64,000 nt of DNA, from the NCBI RefSeq assembly GCF_003569005.1, contig NZ_BCUR01000004.1, forward strand, positions 248,001 to 312,000, read 5' to 3'. The notes below the pieces were generated by a model. The model searched no databases, had not been told where the DNA came from, and saw only the letters and a list, made by a program, of their open reading frames with translations. The DNA comes from Vibrio superstes. GTDB lineage: Bacteria > Pseudomonadota > Gammaproteobacteria > Enterobacterales > Vibrionaceae. A program made the position numbers and the translations under genes. Below are positions 55,495-64,000 of this stretch, piece by piece (position 1 is the first letter of the stretch; each line of letters opens with the position of its first letter).

Positions 55495-56196
55495 TTAAAG
55501 CTTGATAACAGTGTTGCCTTTGGTGAGCTCCGTAGCAATCTGTGAAGAGTCGGTTAGAAGGTTAACTCGAATCGTCTGTGTGCCACTGAATAGCTGGAAC
55601 CAGTCGCTATCAATCTCGGTAAGTTTGCTGACATCTTTACATTGGTACTGATACGCAATGTTGAACTCACCGTGGCCACCACTATGGTCATGATCGTGTG
55701 CGTCATGGTCATGCTCGTCCGCATGATCGTGATGATCGTGAGCGTCATGGTCATGCTTGTCCGCATGATCGTCGTGGTCGTGCGCGTCATGGTCATGCTT
55801 ATCTGCATGATCATGCCCATCATGATCGTCATGATCAGAGTGGTCATGACCTTCATCACCGCCGAGTGTATGTGAAACTTGTGCAGTGGATAGCTCACAG
55901 CCTGCTGCTGAGCTCATTTTTAAGATAGAGTCAGCTGCATTTAGTTGAGCAAGTGCTTTTTCCAGTGCCTGGTGCTGTTCATCGTTGGTTGGTGCGTGCT
56001 CAAATCCAACTACGTCTGCACCTGGAGCAAGAATTTCAACAAGAAGGTCTTGGCCATCTTGAGCAATGTTAAACTCAACACTGCCGTGAACGTGAGCACT
56101 ATGTTGACGGAAGTTTTCTTCAGCATGAACTGAAACGGAGGCTACCGCTAGCGTTACAGCGCTTAGGGTGAATAGTGGCTTAACAGCTTTTATCAT
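55495..56196 (-). CDS. zrgA: His-rich DUF2796 periplasmic metal-binding protein (ZrgA-like)
   Basis: A 233-residue protein with a signal peptide (about 1-25), the DUF2796 N-terminal segment 'FRQHSAHVHGSVEFNIAQDGQDLLVEILAPGADVVGFEHAP', a His/Asp-rich middle (about 115-180) made of three 14-residue repeats like HDHDDHADKHDHDA, and the C-terminal 'FNIAYQYQCKD...LFSGTQTIRVNLLTDSSQ' region. Likely captures zinc in the periplasm. With the next three genes it matches the ZrgABCDE zinc system described in Vibrio cholerae, though only four genes are seen here. No convincing Zur box upstream was found. Confidence 0.75.
   Translation of the reverse strand: MIKAVKPLFTLSAVTLAVASVSVHAEENFRQHSAHVHGSVEFNIAQDGQDLLVEILAPGADVVGFEHAPTNDEQHQALEKALAQLNAADSILKMSSAAGCELSTAQVSHTLGGDEGHDHSDHDDHDGHDHADKHDHDAHDHDDHADKHDHDAHDHHDHADEHDHDAHDHDHSGGHGEFNIAYQYQCKDVSKLTEIDSDWFQLFSGTQTIRVNLLTDSSQIATELTKGNTVIKL
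55700..55825 (-). repeat. Three 42-bp tandem repeats in zrgA
   Basis: Units start at 55700, 55742 and 55784, exactly 42 bases apart, each encoding 14 residues with six or seven histidines. Unit number could change without a frameshift. Confidence 0.85.
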
Positions 56197-56271
56197 TGTT
56201 CTAATTACCTAAAGAAGTAGAAACGACGCATTCTAGCGTCGAAATCTTTCAATCATATTTCTCTGCTATCT

Positions 56272-56300
56272 CTAGTCCCAACCAATTGCGTTGGAACTAG
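56272..56300. other. Hairpin between ytfJ and zrgA
   Basis: CTAGTCCCAAC (56272-56282) and GTTGGAACTAG (56290-56300) pair over 11 bases with one mismatch around a 7-base loop. No T-run follows on either strand. A smaller perfect hairpin CGACGC/GCGTCG lies at 56224-56241 in the zrgA leader. Confidence 0.55.
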
Positions 56301-56342
56301 TTAACAGAACTCAGACAGTCAAGCTTCTAAAAAGTTTGAGTT

Positions 56343-56894
56343 TTATAGGTTTTCTCTAACTAAAGAGATTACTTGTTGTATCTCTTCAGCGGTTAACTCA
56401 CCCTCTTTAGCCCAAAGGATATTGCCGTTGTTATCTTGAACCGCAATCAACGAGGTTTTTGGTTCAAGATCCCAGGCTTTAGCCACTTCGCCATTTTCAT
56501 CTAACACGATTGAGGAGTGCGGGAACTCAATTTTGCTGTCCTCTGCACTCGACTTTACAAATGAGCTAGTACCCCAAATAGCATCGTCTTGATTGACTAT
56601 GGTTGTGGTTTGGTACTTATCCTGCGGGAAGTCGGCTTGGACGATTGCATCTATCATTGGCTTATTTAAAGCCTTAGCTGCAGAGCGACCGGCAATAGCT
56701 TGTATTACGCGTGTCTTACCCACCATGCTTGCTGAATCCCATTCATGATATGTTATATCATCGTTTTTTACCATCGCTTCCCCATGACTAGCAACGCTCA
56801 CCATTGGGGCTTTCTCTCCGGTGGTTAGATTCAGCGCCCATGAAGACAAAGGTAGAGTCATTCCAAGAACTGCGATTAAATGTTTTGCTTTCAT
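56343..56894 (-). CDS. ytfJ: YtfJ-family periplasmic protein
   Basis: A 183-residue protein with a signal peptide (about 1-20) and a thioredoxin-like YtfJ domain without the CXXC pair ('GKTRVIQAIAGRSAAKALNKPMIDAI', 'FPQDKYQTTTIVNQDDAIWGTSSFVKSSAED', 'FPHSSIVLDENGEVAKAWDL'). Function unknown. It is encoded beside msrA-tamAB as in other gammaproteobacteria. Confidence 0.9.
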   Translation of the reverse strand: MKAKHLIAVLGMTLPLSSWALNLTTGEKAPMVSVASHGEAMVKNDDITYHEWDSASMVGKTRVIQAIAGRSAAKALNKPMIDAIVQADFPQDKYQTTTIVNQDDAIWGTSSFVKSSAEDSKIEFPHSSIVLDENGEVAKAWDLEPKTSLIAVQDNNGNILWAKEGELTAEEIQQVISLVRENL

Positions 56895-56968
56895 AGATCT
56901 TCCGTTGTTGTGCTAAACGCGATAGTTGGCTTTAAGTATATGTTAAATCGATTATTTCACACTTAACA

Positions 56969-57604
56969 CTAGTCGTTTTGTGGTGGGAAACAAACTCCCG
57001 TACCACCAATTCCGCAATAACCATTTGGATTTTTGGCTAAATATTGCTGGTGGTATTCTTCCGCAAGGTAGTATGGGCCAGCCGACGCGATCTCTGTGGT
57101 AATAAAAGGTTTACCTGATTGAGCCAATAGCTGCTGATAGGCAGTTTGTGACTCTTTTACAGTAATCATTTGCTCATCGCTGTAGGTATAAATAGCAGAG
57201 CGATATTGAGTGCCTCTATCATTACCTTGACGCATTCCTTGAGTGGGGTCGTGCTTTTCCCAAAATACTTGCAATATGGCCACTAAAGAAACCTTACTTG
57301 GGTCGAAGATGACACGCACGATCTCCGTATGACCCGTTTGTCCAGAACAGACCTCTTCATAGGTTGGATTGGGCGTATAACCGCCGGCATAACCGACGGA
57401 TGTAGAGACAACCCCTGGAATACTCCAGAAAAGACGCTCTGCTCCCCAAAAACACCCCAAACCGAGTAATATTTGTTGGCAACTTTTTGCTGGTGGCATG
57501 GTCAAATCTGTGTGGTTTACAAAGTGTTGCCCTGACTCAAGGATGGGATTATCACGACCGGGTAGTGCTTCTTCCTTTGAAATCATGATTTGTTTGTCAA
57601 ACAT
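56969..57604 (-). CDS. msrA: Peptide methionine sulfoxide reductase A
   Basis: Repairs methionine-S-sulfoxide in proteins (211 residues). Catalytic Cys in '[13 protein letters not shown]' (about residue 50), substrate-binding '[18 protein letters not shown]', and a recycling Cys pair near the C terminus in '[14 protein letters not shown]'. ATG at 57604 is chosen because AGGAGG is just upstream and the length equals E. coli MsrA; a longer start adds 15 residues. Divergent from tamA. Confidence 0.95.
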   Translation of the reverse strand: MFDKQIMISKEEALPGRDNPILESGQHFVNHTDLTMPPAKSCQQILLGLGCFWGAERLFWSIPGVVSTSVGYAGGYTPNPTYEEVCSGQTGHTEIVRVIFDPSKVSLVAILQVFWEKHDPTQGMRQGNDRGTQYRSAIYTYSDEQMITVKESQTAYQQLLAQSGKPFITTEIASAGPYYLAEEYHQQYLAKNPNGYCGIGGTGVCFPPQND

Positions 57605-57744
57605 GTGGCCTCCTAGCGAAAGTAAGTGATTTTTTAAATTTTTTATCATGGATCAATCCTTTATACTATTTAGTCGCTCCCTTGGGGAATTTTTCTGGCT
57701 ACACACCTCTGTTTCGTTACAGGAAGTACAGTAACAATTACATA

Positions 57745-59469
57745 ATGAATCAACGCGTAATACGGATATTTATCGCTTTCGCTTTTTTGGTTTTTAGCCA
57801 ATTAGGTCGAGCTGAGGCTACTCTCAACGTTAATGGACTTTCAGATAAGGCCGAAGACAACGTTGAGGCATATCTGTCTGCAATTCCTGAGCAAGAGTAT
57901 TCCACGTCCCTTCGTTTTCAGTCTCGTGTTGAAGAGAGCATAGTTCAAGCGGTTAGGGCTTTGGGCTATTACCATCCTGAACTCACCTTTACGGTCAACG
58001 AAGAAGACCAAGAGCTTAATGTCGATGTTAAGTTGGGTGAGCCTGTGATTATCGAAGAGTTGGATATTCAACTTAGTGGTGAAGCAGAAGATGACCCAGC
58101 ATTTGAGGCTTTAATCAAGGCAAGTCAACTTAAGAAAGGTGCACAGCTCAGTCATGGTGATTATGACGCTCTAAAGTCCGGTCTGCGTAACTTGGCGCTC
58201 AAGCGAGGCTATTTTGAGGGAGACTTCAGCGTTGCGCGCCTTGAGGTTGCCCCAGATCTGAATCAGGCTTTTATACACCTCCATTACGAAAGTGGTATTC
58301 GTTACACCTTCGGCCCTACTAGCGTATCAGGCTCACAAATAGAGCGAGATAGAGTCTTCTCGCTTATCCCATTTGAGCGAGGTGACCCTTATCTTGCTAG
58401 TGATATCGGCCAGCTCAACCAAAACCTATCTAGTACTTCGTGGTTTTCCTCGGTCTATGTGGAACCTGATTTGAGCCAAGTCGGCAATGGAAACCGTGAA
58501 TTACCGATGGCCATTCGTCTTTCTCCACAGTCGCGCCATCAAGTGGAAACGGGTATCGGTTACTCTACCGATATTGGAGTCAAAGGCTCTCTGAATTGGA
58601 AACGCCCATGGTTGAACCCTCAAGGGCATAGTTTTTCCAGTAGCTTTTCTCTGTCTAAACCTGAGCAGGAAATTGTAGCGAGTTATAAAATTCCACTGGA
58701 AGATGTGCTTCGCGAATACTATCAAATTCAATATGGTATGAAATACCTAGACAACAACGATACGCAAAGCTTTGAATCGAGCTTGGGTTTAGAGAGGCAC
58801 TGGCAACTCGAGAGTGGCTGGCACCGCACCGCGTTTATTCGTCTACTCAATGAAGATTTTACCCAGGGTAGTCAGGAAGACCGCTTTACTATGCTATTGC
58901 CAGGGATTTCCTATTCCAAAACACGCTCACGCGGTGGCGCTATGCCTACCTGGGGTGATAAGCAGACGATTTCCTTTGAGTATGGCGACCCAGCCGTTTT
59001 ATCTGAAGCTCGTGTATTACGAGTGCAAGGAAGAACCACATGGATTCGCAGTTATGGTGGCAATCACCGCGGTATCTTCTATATCGGTGGTGGTGCCAAC
59101 TTTACTGAATCTGTGTTCGACCTACCGCCATCTTTGCGTTTCTTTGCCGGCGGTGATAACAACCTCCGTGGTTATGAATACGAGTCGGTTTCTCCTAAGG
59201 ATAGTGAGGGTAAGCTAACGGGTGCTAAGTTTATGGCCACGACTAGTCTAGAGTATCAGTATCGAGTGTATGGAAATTGGTGGATGGCCGCCTTTGTGGA
59301 TTATGGTGACGCATGGAATGAAACACCCGAGGGGAAAACTGGTACCGGTGTTGGCATAAGATGGGCGTCACCTGTGGGGCCCGTTAGGCTTGATTTTGCC
59401 TTTGGTTTGGATGCAGAAGAGGGTACAGATAAGTTCCAGCTTCACTTTGGTTTGGGGCCTGAGTTGTAA
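57745..59469 (+). CDS. tamA: TamA, Omp85-family outer-membrane translocation protein
   Basis: Outer-membrane half of the translocation and assembly module (574 residues). Signal peptide about 1-22, three POTRA domains (about 25-255) and a 16-strand Omp85 barrel with the conserved 'FFAGGDNNLRGYEYESVSP' (RGY motif of loop 6) and a C-terminal 'GPVRLDFAFGLD...QLHFGLGPEL'. No good Shine-Dalgarno lies next to the ATG at 57745; it was chosen because it starts the signal peptide. Overlaps tamB by one base. Confidence 0.94.
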   Translation: MNQRVIRIFIAFAFLVFSQLGRAEATLNVNGLSDKAEDNVEAYLSAIPEQEYSTSLRFQSRVEESIVQAVRALGYYHPELTFTVNEEDQELNVDVKLGEPVIIEELDIQLSGEAEDDPAFEALIKASQLKKGAQLSHGDYDALKSGLRNLALKRGYFEGDFSVARLEVAPDLNQAFIHLHYESGIRYTFGPTSVSGSQIERDRVFSLIPFERGDPYLASDIGQLNQNLSSTSWFSSVYVEPDLSQVGNGNRELPMAIRLSPQSRHQVETGIGYSTDIGVKGSLNWKRPWLNPQGHSFSSSFSLSKPEQEIVASYKIPLEDVLREYYQIQYGMKYLDNNDTQSFESSLGLERHWQLESGWHRTAFIRLLNEDFTQGSQEDRFTMLLPGISYSKTRSRGGAMPTWGDKQTISFEYGDPAVLSEARVLRVQGRTTWIRSYGGNHRGIFYIGGGANFTESVFDLPPSLRFFAGGDNNLRGYEYESVSPKDSEGKLTGAKFMATTSLEYQYRVYGNWWMAAFVDYGDAWNETPEGKTGTGVGIRWASPVGPVRLDFAFGLDAEEGTDKFQLHFGLGPEL

Positions 59470-62400
59470 TGACGCAAGAATCACAACAAAACGAACAGCA
59501 AGCAACAGCGGTAGTTCCGCCGGTTGCTAAGAAAAAACGCTCCTTATGGCGTCGTTTCTTGCGTGCGATTGCTCATCTATCGCTGGGTATGCTCGCTCTG
59601 ATTTTGCTCGTCATCATTACGTTATGGGTACTGCTTTTCACTAACCCAGGGCTTAATGGCATTATTTGGACAGCGGAAAAGTTTGTTCCTGAGTTAAAGG
59701 TAGAGGACACAGAAGGCTCTCTACTTAACGACTTTCAGCTTTACGGCATTGAATATAACAACCCTGACCTGTTTGTCGCATTGCAGGCAGAAAAGCTTGC
59801 GCTAGATATACAGCTACGCTGCATTCCCAAGGTTGAGCTATGTATTAAAACCTTAGGCATAGAAGGGGCCAACTTTGCCCTCACCGATATCGCTCCAAGT
59901 GAAGAGGTGGCGCAGCAGGAACCCAGTGAGCCTATTACCAGTGTCTCTCTTCCTTTCGGTCTGGGCGTAAAAATTGAGCGCCTGTATCTGAATAGAATCG
60001 ATCTGGATATCTTGGGTAATAAGATCGCATGGAGAGAGTTCGAGACTGGAGCGCAAATGCGCTTTGATAGCCTTACCTTGAATCCGACGCGCCTTGATGG
60101 CGGCCGACTAACACTTGCTACAAGCGAAGGTGAGCCTGAGGTGGCACAAGAGGCCAGCACTGACTCGTCAAAGTCAAAGATTGTTTTACCTGAGGTATGG
60201 ATCCCTCTTAGCGCCAAGATTGAAGATATTACCGTCACCGACTTTAAAATGACGTCGCCAGAGGTAGAGATAGACCGAGCACATTTGGTTGGTTCTGCTG
60301 AAGGAAATAACGTTACCGTTCAAACCTTTGAATTGGCTATGCCACTTGTCGATTTAAATCTAGATGGCGAAGTCGAACTCAAAGAAGACTACCCACTCAC
60401 TATCAATACAGATGCAAAAATAAAGCAAACCACTCTTGCAGGTCAGACTTTGTCATTAAATGCCGAGGGCAGTGTGGCTGACTTAGCACTAAGTGCAGGG
60501 TTGAGAAAACTCATTGTTGCGGATATCGATGCCAAACTAGAGCCCCTAGATCCCGATATTCCATTTGATATCGATTTAAGGCAAGGGCAAGTGCAGTGGC
60601 CGTTGCAAGGCGAGGCCGACTACAAGGCTCAAATAGCCTCTCTTCAAGCCAAGGGTATTTTAGACAAGTACACCCTCGACTTAATGGGCGCAGTGCAAGG
60701 CAAGACGATTCCTGATGTGGATCTTACTGTGGATGGAGAAGGTAGCCTAGAGCACATAGATCTAGAAAGTATCGATGTCAAAACGCTGCAAGGCGTTATT
60801 GAAGGTAGTGTAATGGCGAATTGGGCTAGCCCTATCAATTGGGCCGCTAATCTTCAATTACAGCATATTCAACCTGGGAGTTATTGGCCGGAGGCTGAAG
60901 GCGATATCAGCGGGAGTTTAGTAACAACCGGTCGATTGCCAGAGAAAGGCGGTTGGGAGGTTGAGCTTTCTGAGCTTGATATTGACGGCATATTCCGTGA
61001 TTACCCACTCAATATTAACGGTGTACTTGACGCCAAAGACGCGACAGGTAAGGGAGACTATCGATTTGATACTCCGGGTTTGGTTGTGGCGCATGGGCAG
61101 AACAATATCCGTATTTCAGGGGGCCTTGATCAGAACTGGAATCTGGATACCAAACTCGATATTCCAGTAATAAAGCATACAGTGCCAGATTTAGACGGCT
61201 CCGCCATTGGATTAATCGAACTTCGAGGGCCCTTCGCTACGCCTGAGGTCATTGCTGATGTCACTGCGAACAAGATTGCTTGGCAAGAACAGCTGACGAT
61301 TGAGTCCATAACCCTGAAAGGAGATGTTGAGCCATTGCCGACTCCGGGAGGAAAGCTCAACTTGGTTGTTCAAGGCTTGCAGCACCTCGAACAGAAAGTA
61401 ACGCGCAGTGAGTTTAGTTTTAATGGAACTCAAGAGCAGCACAGAGCGTCATTTAGCATTGACTCAGAGATGGTTAAGGGCGGAGTGAGCGTATCAGGTA
61501 GCCTAGAAACCAAGCCTGGTATTAAGTGGAGGGGTGAACTGCAAGATGCCAGCCTGACCACTGTACAAGGTGAATGGAAGTTAGATCATAGTCCAAAGCT
61601 TTCCTATGACGTTGATACACAAGTGGCGTTTGTTGAGGCTCACTGTTGGCTGCAGGCCGACTCTAAGCTGTGTCTTGATAAGGATGTGCAAGCTGGCCAA
61701 TCTGGCGAGGTGTTTGCTAGCGTTCAGAATTTCAATTTCTCCCAGGTAGCATCACTACTGCCAAAAGAGCTTACCTTAGTGGGTAAGGTTGATGCCAATG
61801 CCCGTGCAAAATGGTCACCAACAGCCTTGCCTGAGGTTGAGGTTAAGGTTGACCTTCCTAAGGGAAGTGTTACACAACAGCTGGATCGCCCAGTGACAGT
61901 TGGGTGGAATAAAGCCAACCTTAAGGCGAGCCTAGTTAAAGACGACCTCAAGGCTGAATGGTTAATTGATCTGACCGACAACGGTGATATCAAAGGGCGC
62001 GTTGATTTAGACAAGGTATCCAAAGAAAACAAACAGATAGATGCACGCTTGCAACTCCAGCAGATCACTTTGGATATGCTAGAGCCCCTGTTCGGCGAAT
62101 TCAGCAAGGTGGGAGCGGATATTAACTCTGACATTCAATTACAAGGCCCTGTTGAACAGCCTAAGATCTTTGGCGACTTTAGAATTGAGAACATTGTCGC
62201 CACCGGTGATATCAGCCCTATTGACGTGACCTCTGGTCAAGTAATAGCGAAATTCTCCGGTTATCAAGGTGACTTCGATGCCAAAATCAAGACCGAAGAG
62301 GGGGAGCTCTTGATCACCGGTAACAATGATTGGCAAGACATGACAGATTGGCGAGCTAACTACAATATTTCCGCCAACCAATTGCTAGTGGATGTTCCCC

Positions 62401-63308
62401 CTGTAGTGAAGGCGAAAATTGAACCTGATATTGATGTCGCTATCTCTCCTGGCCTCATTGACGTGAAAGGAGAGGTGAGATTACCTTGGGGAAGAATTAC
62501 CGTTGAGGAACTTCCACCGTCAGCAATTTCAGTGTCTTCGGATGAGGTGATTTTAGATAAAGACCTAAAACCATTAGAGAAAAGCTCTGATTTCCCATTT
62601 GCGATTAAGACGGATATCAAGGTCATTATTGGCAATGACTTTTTGCTAAATGCTTTCGGCTTGAAAGGTGGCCTTGTCGGTGAAATCAATGTCACTCAAA
62701 AGAATGAGGCTCCGTTCATTCTTGGAGAGGTAAATATTGTCGATGGTAAATATCGCTCCTTTGGTCAAGACTTAATTATTGATGAGGGTAAGGTCCAGTT
62801 TAATGGGCCTGCAGATCAACCGTATCTGTCGATTAAAGCGATTCGAAACCCAGACAATACTGAGGACGACGTCGTAGCAGGTATCCAAGTTACAGGCCCT
62901 GCCGATGAACCTAGCATCGAAGTGTTCTCCGAACCCTCTATGCCTCAAGCGAATGCCTTATCGTATATTTTGCGAGGGCAGGATATAGATAGCGACTCTG
63001 GCGGTAATGCCATGACGACAGCGCTTATCGGTTTGAGTTTGGCTCGAAGTGGACGTGTCGTCGGTGAGATCGGCGAAGCCTTTGGGGTGAGCGATCTGCA
63101 ATTAGATACGACAGGTACCGGAGATGATTCTCAGGTCACGGTAAGTGGCTACATTCTCCCTGGCTTACAGGTCAAATACGGTGTGGGTATTTTTGAACCC
63201 GTTGGTGAGTTCACATTCCGCTATCGATTGATGAAAGACCTGTATTTAGAAGTGATGTCAGGCACAGATAGCGCCGTAGATTTATTGTATCAGTTTGAAT
63301 TCGATTAA
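59469..63308 (+). CDS. tamB: TamB, AsmA-like inner-membrane translocation/lipid transport protein
   Basis: Inner-membrane-anchored, envelope-spanning partner of TamA, also tied to phospholipid transport to the outer membrane (1279 residues). One N-terminal helix (about 32-57), a long repetitive beta-rich region forming a hydrophobic groove, and the C-terminal DUF490 domain (about 940-1279) with 'GQDLIIDEGKVQFNGPADQPYL', 'ILRGQDID', and the final 'FRYRLMKDLYLEVMSGTDSAVDLLYQFEFD' region. Start overlaps the tamA stop (TAATG). Confidence 0.95.
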   Translation: MTQESQQNEQQATAVVPPVAKKKRSLWRRFLRAIAHLSLGMLALILLVIITLWVLLFTNPGLNGIIWTAEKFVPELKVEDTEGSLLNDFQLYGIEYNNPDLFVALQAEKLALDIQLRCIPKVELCIKTLGIEGANFALTDIAPSEEVAQQEPSEPITSVSLPFGLGVKIERLYLNRIDLDILGNKIAWREFETGAQMRFDSLTLNPTRLDGGRLTLATSEGEPEVAQEASTDSSKSKIVLPEVWIPLSAKIEDITVTDFKMTSPEVEIDRAHLVGSAEGNNVTVQTFELAMPLVDLNLDGEVELKEDYPLTINTDAKIKQTTLAGQTLSLNAEGSVADLALSAGLRKLIVADIDAKLEPLDPDIPFDIDLRQGQVQWPLQGEADYKAQIASLQAKGILDKYTLDLMGAVQGKTIPDVDLTVDGEGSLEHIDLESIDVKTLQGVIEGSVMANWASPINWAANLQLQHIQPGSYWPEAEGDISGSLVTTGRLPEKGGWEVELSELDIDGIFRDYPLNINGVLDAKDATGKGDYRFDTPGLVVAHGQNNIRISGGLDQNWNLDTKLDIPVIKHTVPDLDGSAIGLIELRGPFATPEVIADVTANKIAWQEQLTIESITLKGDVEPLPTPGGKLNLVVQGLQHLEQKVTRSEFSFNGTQEQHRASFSIDSEMVKGGVSVSGSLETKPGIKWRGELQDASLTTVQGEWKLDHSPKLSYDVDTQVAFVEAHCWLQADSKLCLDKDVQAGQSGEVFASVQNFNFSQVASLLPKELTLVGKVDANARAKWSPTALPEVEVKVDLPKGSVTQQLDRPVTVGWNKANLKASLVKDDLKAEWLIDLTDNGDIKGRVDLDKVSKENKQIDARLQLQQITLDMLEPLFGEFSKVGADINSDIQLQGPVEQPKIFGDFRIENIVATGDISPIDVTSGQVIAKFSGYQGDFDAKIKTEEGELLITGNNDWQDMTDWRANYNISANQLLVDVPPVVKAKIEPDIDVAISPGLIDVKGEVRLPWGRITVEELPPSAISVSSDEVILDKDLKPLEKSSDFPFAIKTDIKVIIGNDFLLNAFGLKGGLVGEINVTQKNEAPFILGEVNIVDGKYRSFGQDLIIDEGKVQFNGPADQPYLSIKAIRNPDNTEDDVVAGIQVTGPADEPSIEVFSEPSMPQANALSYILRGQDIDSDSGGNAMTTALIGLSLARSGRVVGEIGEAFGVSDLQLDTTGTGDDSQVTVSGYILPGLQVKYGVGIFEPVGEFTFRYRLMKDLYLEVMSGTDSAVDLLYQFEFD

Positions 63309-63323
63309 GCATAGGGTGAAGGT

Positions 63324-63668
63324 ATGCAGCATTTAGTTTTTGTTTATGGAACCTTGAGACGAGATGAAGCGAATCATTACCTTCTACAAGGAAGTGAGTT
63401 GCTAGGCGTGTTTGAGACGCCACCACAGTACGCACTTTATGACTTCAGCACGCTACCAGGCATTGTTGAGGGCCACGAGGTCATCACCGGAGAGGTCTAT
63501 AGGATCAGTGATGAGGTGCTTGCCAAGCTGGATATTTTTGAAGATGTGCCAATTGAGTACAGAAGAGAAACCATCGATACTCCCTTCGGTGAGGCATGGA
63601 TCTATATTTACCAAGGAACTGAATCAGGCAAAGCGATAGAGTCAGGAGATTGGAACTTACGTAATTAG
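63324..63668 (+). CDS. ytfP: YtfP, gamma-glutamylcyclotransferase-like protein
   Basis: A 114-residue protein of the GGCT/AIG2 fold. 'LVFVYGTLRRDEANHYLL' has the YGTL substrate loop and 'FEDVPIEYRRE' holds the catalytic Glu region. Its exact substrate is not set. It follows tamB by 15 bases, the conserved ytfM-ytfN-ytfP order. Confidence 0.92.
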   Translation: MQHLVFVYGTLRRDEANHYLLQGSELLGVFETPPQYALYDFSTLPGIVEGHEVITGEVYRISDEVLAKLDIFEDVPIEYRRETIDTPFGEAWIYIYQGTESGKAIESGDWNLRN

Positions 63669-63706
63669 GCCAATAGGCTCTAATCATATTAAACAAGGAA
63701 GTATGC

Positions 63707-64000
63707 ATGAAATGGATGTTAACGGCGTTGAGTTGCGTGTTGCTATGGGGCTGTGTGGGTAAACCGGATCAGATCACTCCGGTAAACAACTTTGAGTTAG
63801 AAAGGTATCTTGGCAAGTGGTATGAGATCGCTCGTCTTGATCATTCCTTTGAGCGGGGCATGAATCAAGTCTCCGCGGAATACTCGATGCGCGAAGATGG
63901 CGGCGTTAAAGTGTTAAACAGTGGCTATTCCACAGAAGACAAAGAGTGGAACAGTGCTGAGGGTAAGGCCTATTTCGTTGAGTCTGAAGACTTGGGATAT
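63707..64000 (+). CDS. blc: Outer-membrane lipocalin lipoprotein, 5' part
   Basis: The window holds the first 98 codons. A lipoprotein signal peptide ends 'VLLWGC' (Cys about 18), followed by 'FELERYLGKWYEIARLDHSFERGM', the GXW motif of lipocalins in the Blc form. 'AEYSMREDGGVKVLNSGY' follows. Blc binds lysophospholipids in the outer membrane. AAGGAAG precedes the ATG. The gene runs off the window. Confidence 0.9.
   Translation, partial: MKWMLTALSCVLLWGCVGKPDQITPVNNFELERYLGKWYEIARLDHSFERGMNQVSAEYSMREDGGVKVLNSGYSTEDKEWNSAEGKAYFVESEDLGY

Noticed and set aside
55642..55928. Plus-strand open frames of about 76 residues rich in Met, Val and His
   Set aside because: They are the antisense image of the zrgA histidine repeats; repeats keep stop codons away in all frames. 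No ribosome site and no family resemblance.

Overview
The window is a contiguous, gene-dense piece of a gammaproteobacterial chromosome. Gene order, protein lengths and family membership point to the family Vibrionaceae, most likely a Vibrio large chromosome; the exact species cannot be read from this window. The order pil locus-aroK-aroB-damX-dam-rpe-gph-trpS, argD-astA-astD-crp, the kefG/kefB/slyD/fkpA/tus block followed by str-S10-spc-alpha, and the ytfJ-msrA-tamA-tamB-ytfP block are all arrangements known from Vibrio. No tRNA, rRNA, CRISPR array, phage or complete insertion sequence was recognised.

Layout. 1-3232: the 5' tip of a divergent gene (probably mrcA) and a reduced type IV pilus/DNA-uptake assembly operon (PilM-, PilN-, PilO- and secretin-like), with no pilP gene and a short secretin. 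3383-9997: shikimate genes aroK-aroB, the division protein DamX, Dam methylase, rpe, gph and trpS. 10074-15489: pabA, then arginine metabolism (argD/astC, astA, astD) with a DUF1338 gene as last member. 15574-20964 (minus): crp, prkB, yheU, yheT, a TIGR02444-family gene and the ABC-F ATPase yheS. 21072-28576: kefG-kefB-yheV-slyD, an isoaspartyl peptidase, slyX (minus), fkpA with a good sigma-E-type promoter, yheO and tusDCB (tRNA 2-thiolation).

28577-47448 is the ribosomal protein supercluster: str (rpsL-rpsG-fusA-tuf), S10 (rpsJ to rpsQ), spc (rplN to rpmJ, with secY) and alpha (rpsM to rplQ, with rpoA). Promoters, terminators and the S4-binding alpha leader can be read. The fusA gene stands out: its domain IV tip loop differs from the usual EF-G sequence and it carries rare arginine codons. 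The str promoter has a C8 run in its spacer and is preceded by four GATCT sites spaced in exact multiples of 11 bp.

47449-64000: two copies of a 160-bp miniature inverted-repeat element with 3-bp target duplications, a DUF2780 secreted protein, metY, fklB, an OapA/YtfB-type protein, elaA, cobA, a Zrg-like putative zinc-uptake cluster (His-rich DUF2796 protein, ABC ATPase, FtsX-type permease, DUF3299 protein), ytfJ, msrA, the TamA-TamB envelope machinery, ytfP and the start of a lipocalin lipoprotein (blc).

Most of the window is conserved housekeeping. I found no wholly new multi-gene system; the most interesting departures are the minimal pilus operon, the unusual EF-G, the phased GATCT array and the mobile miniature elements.
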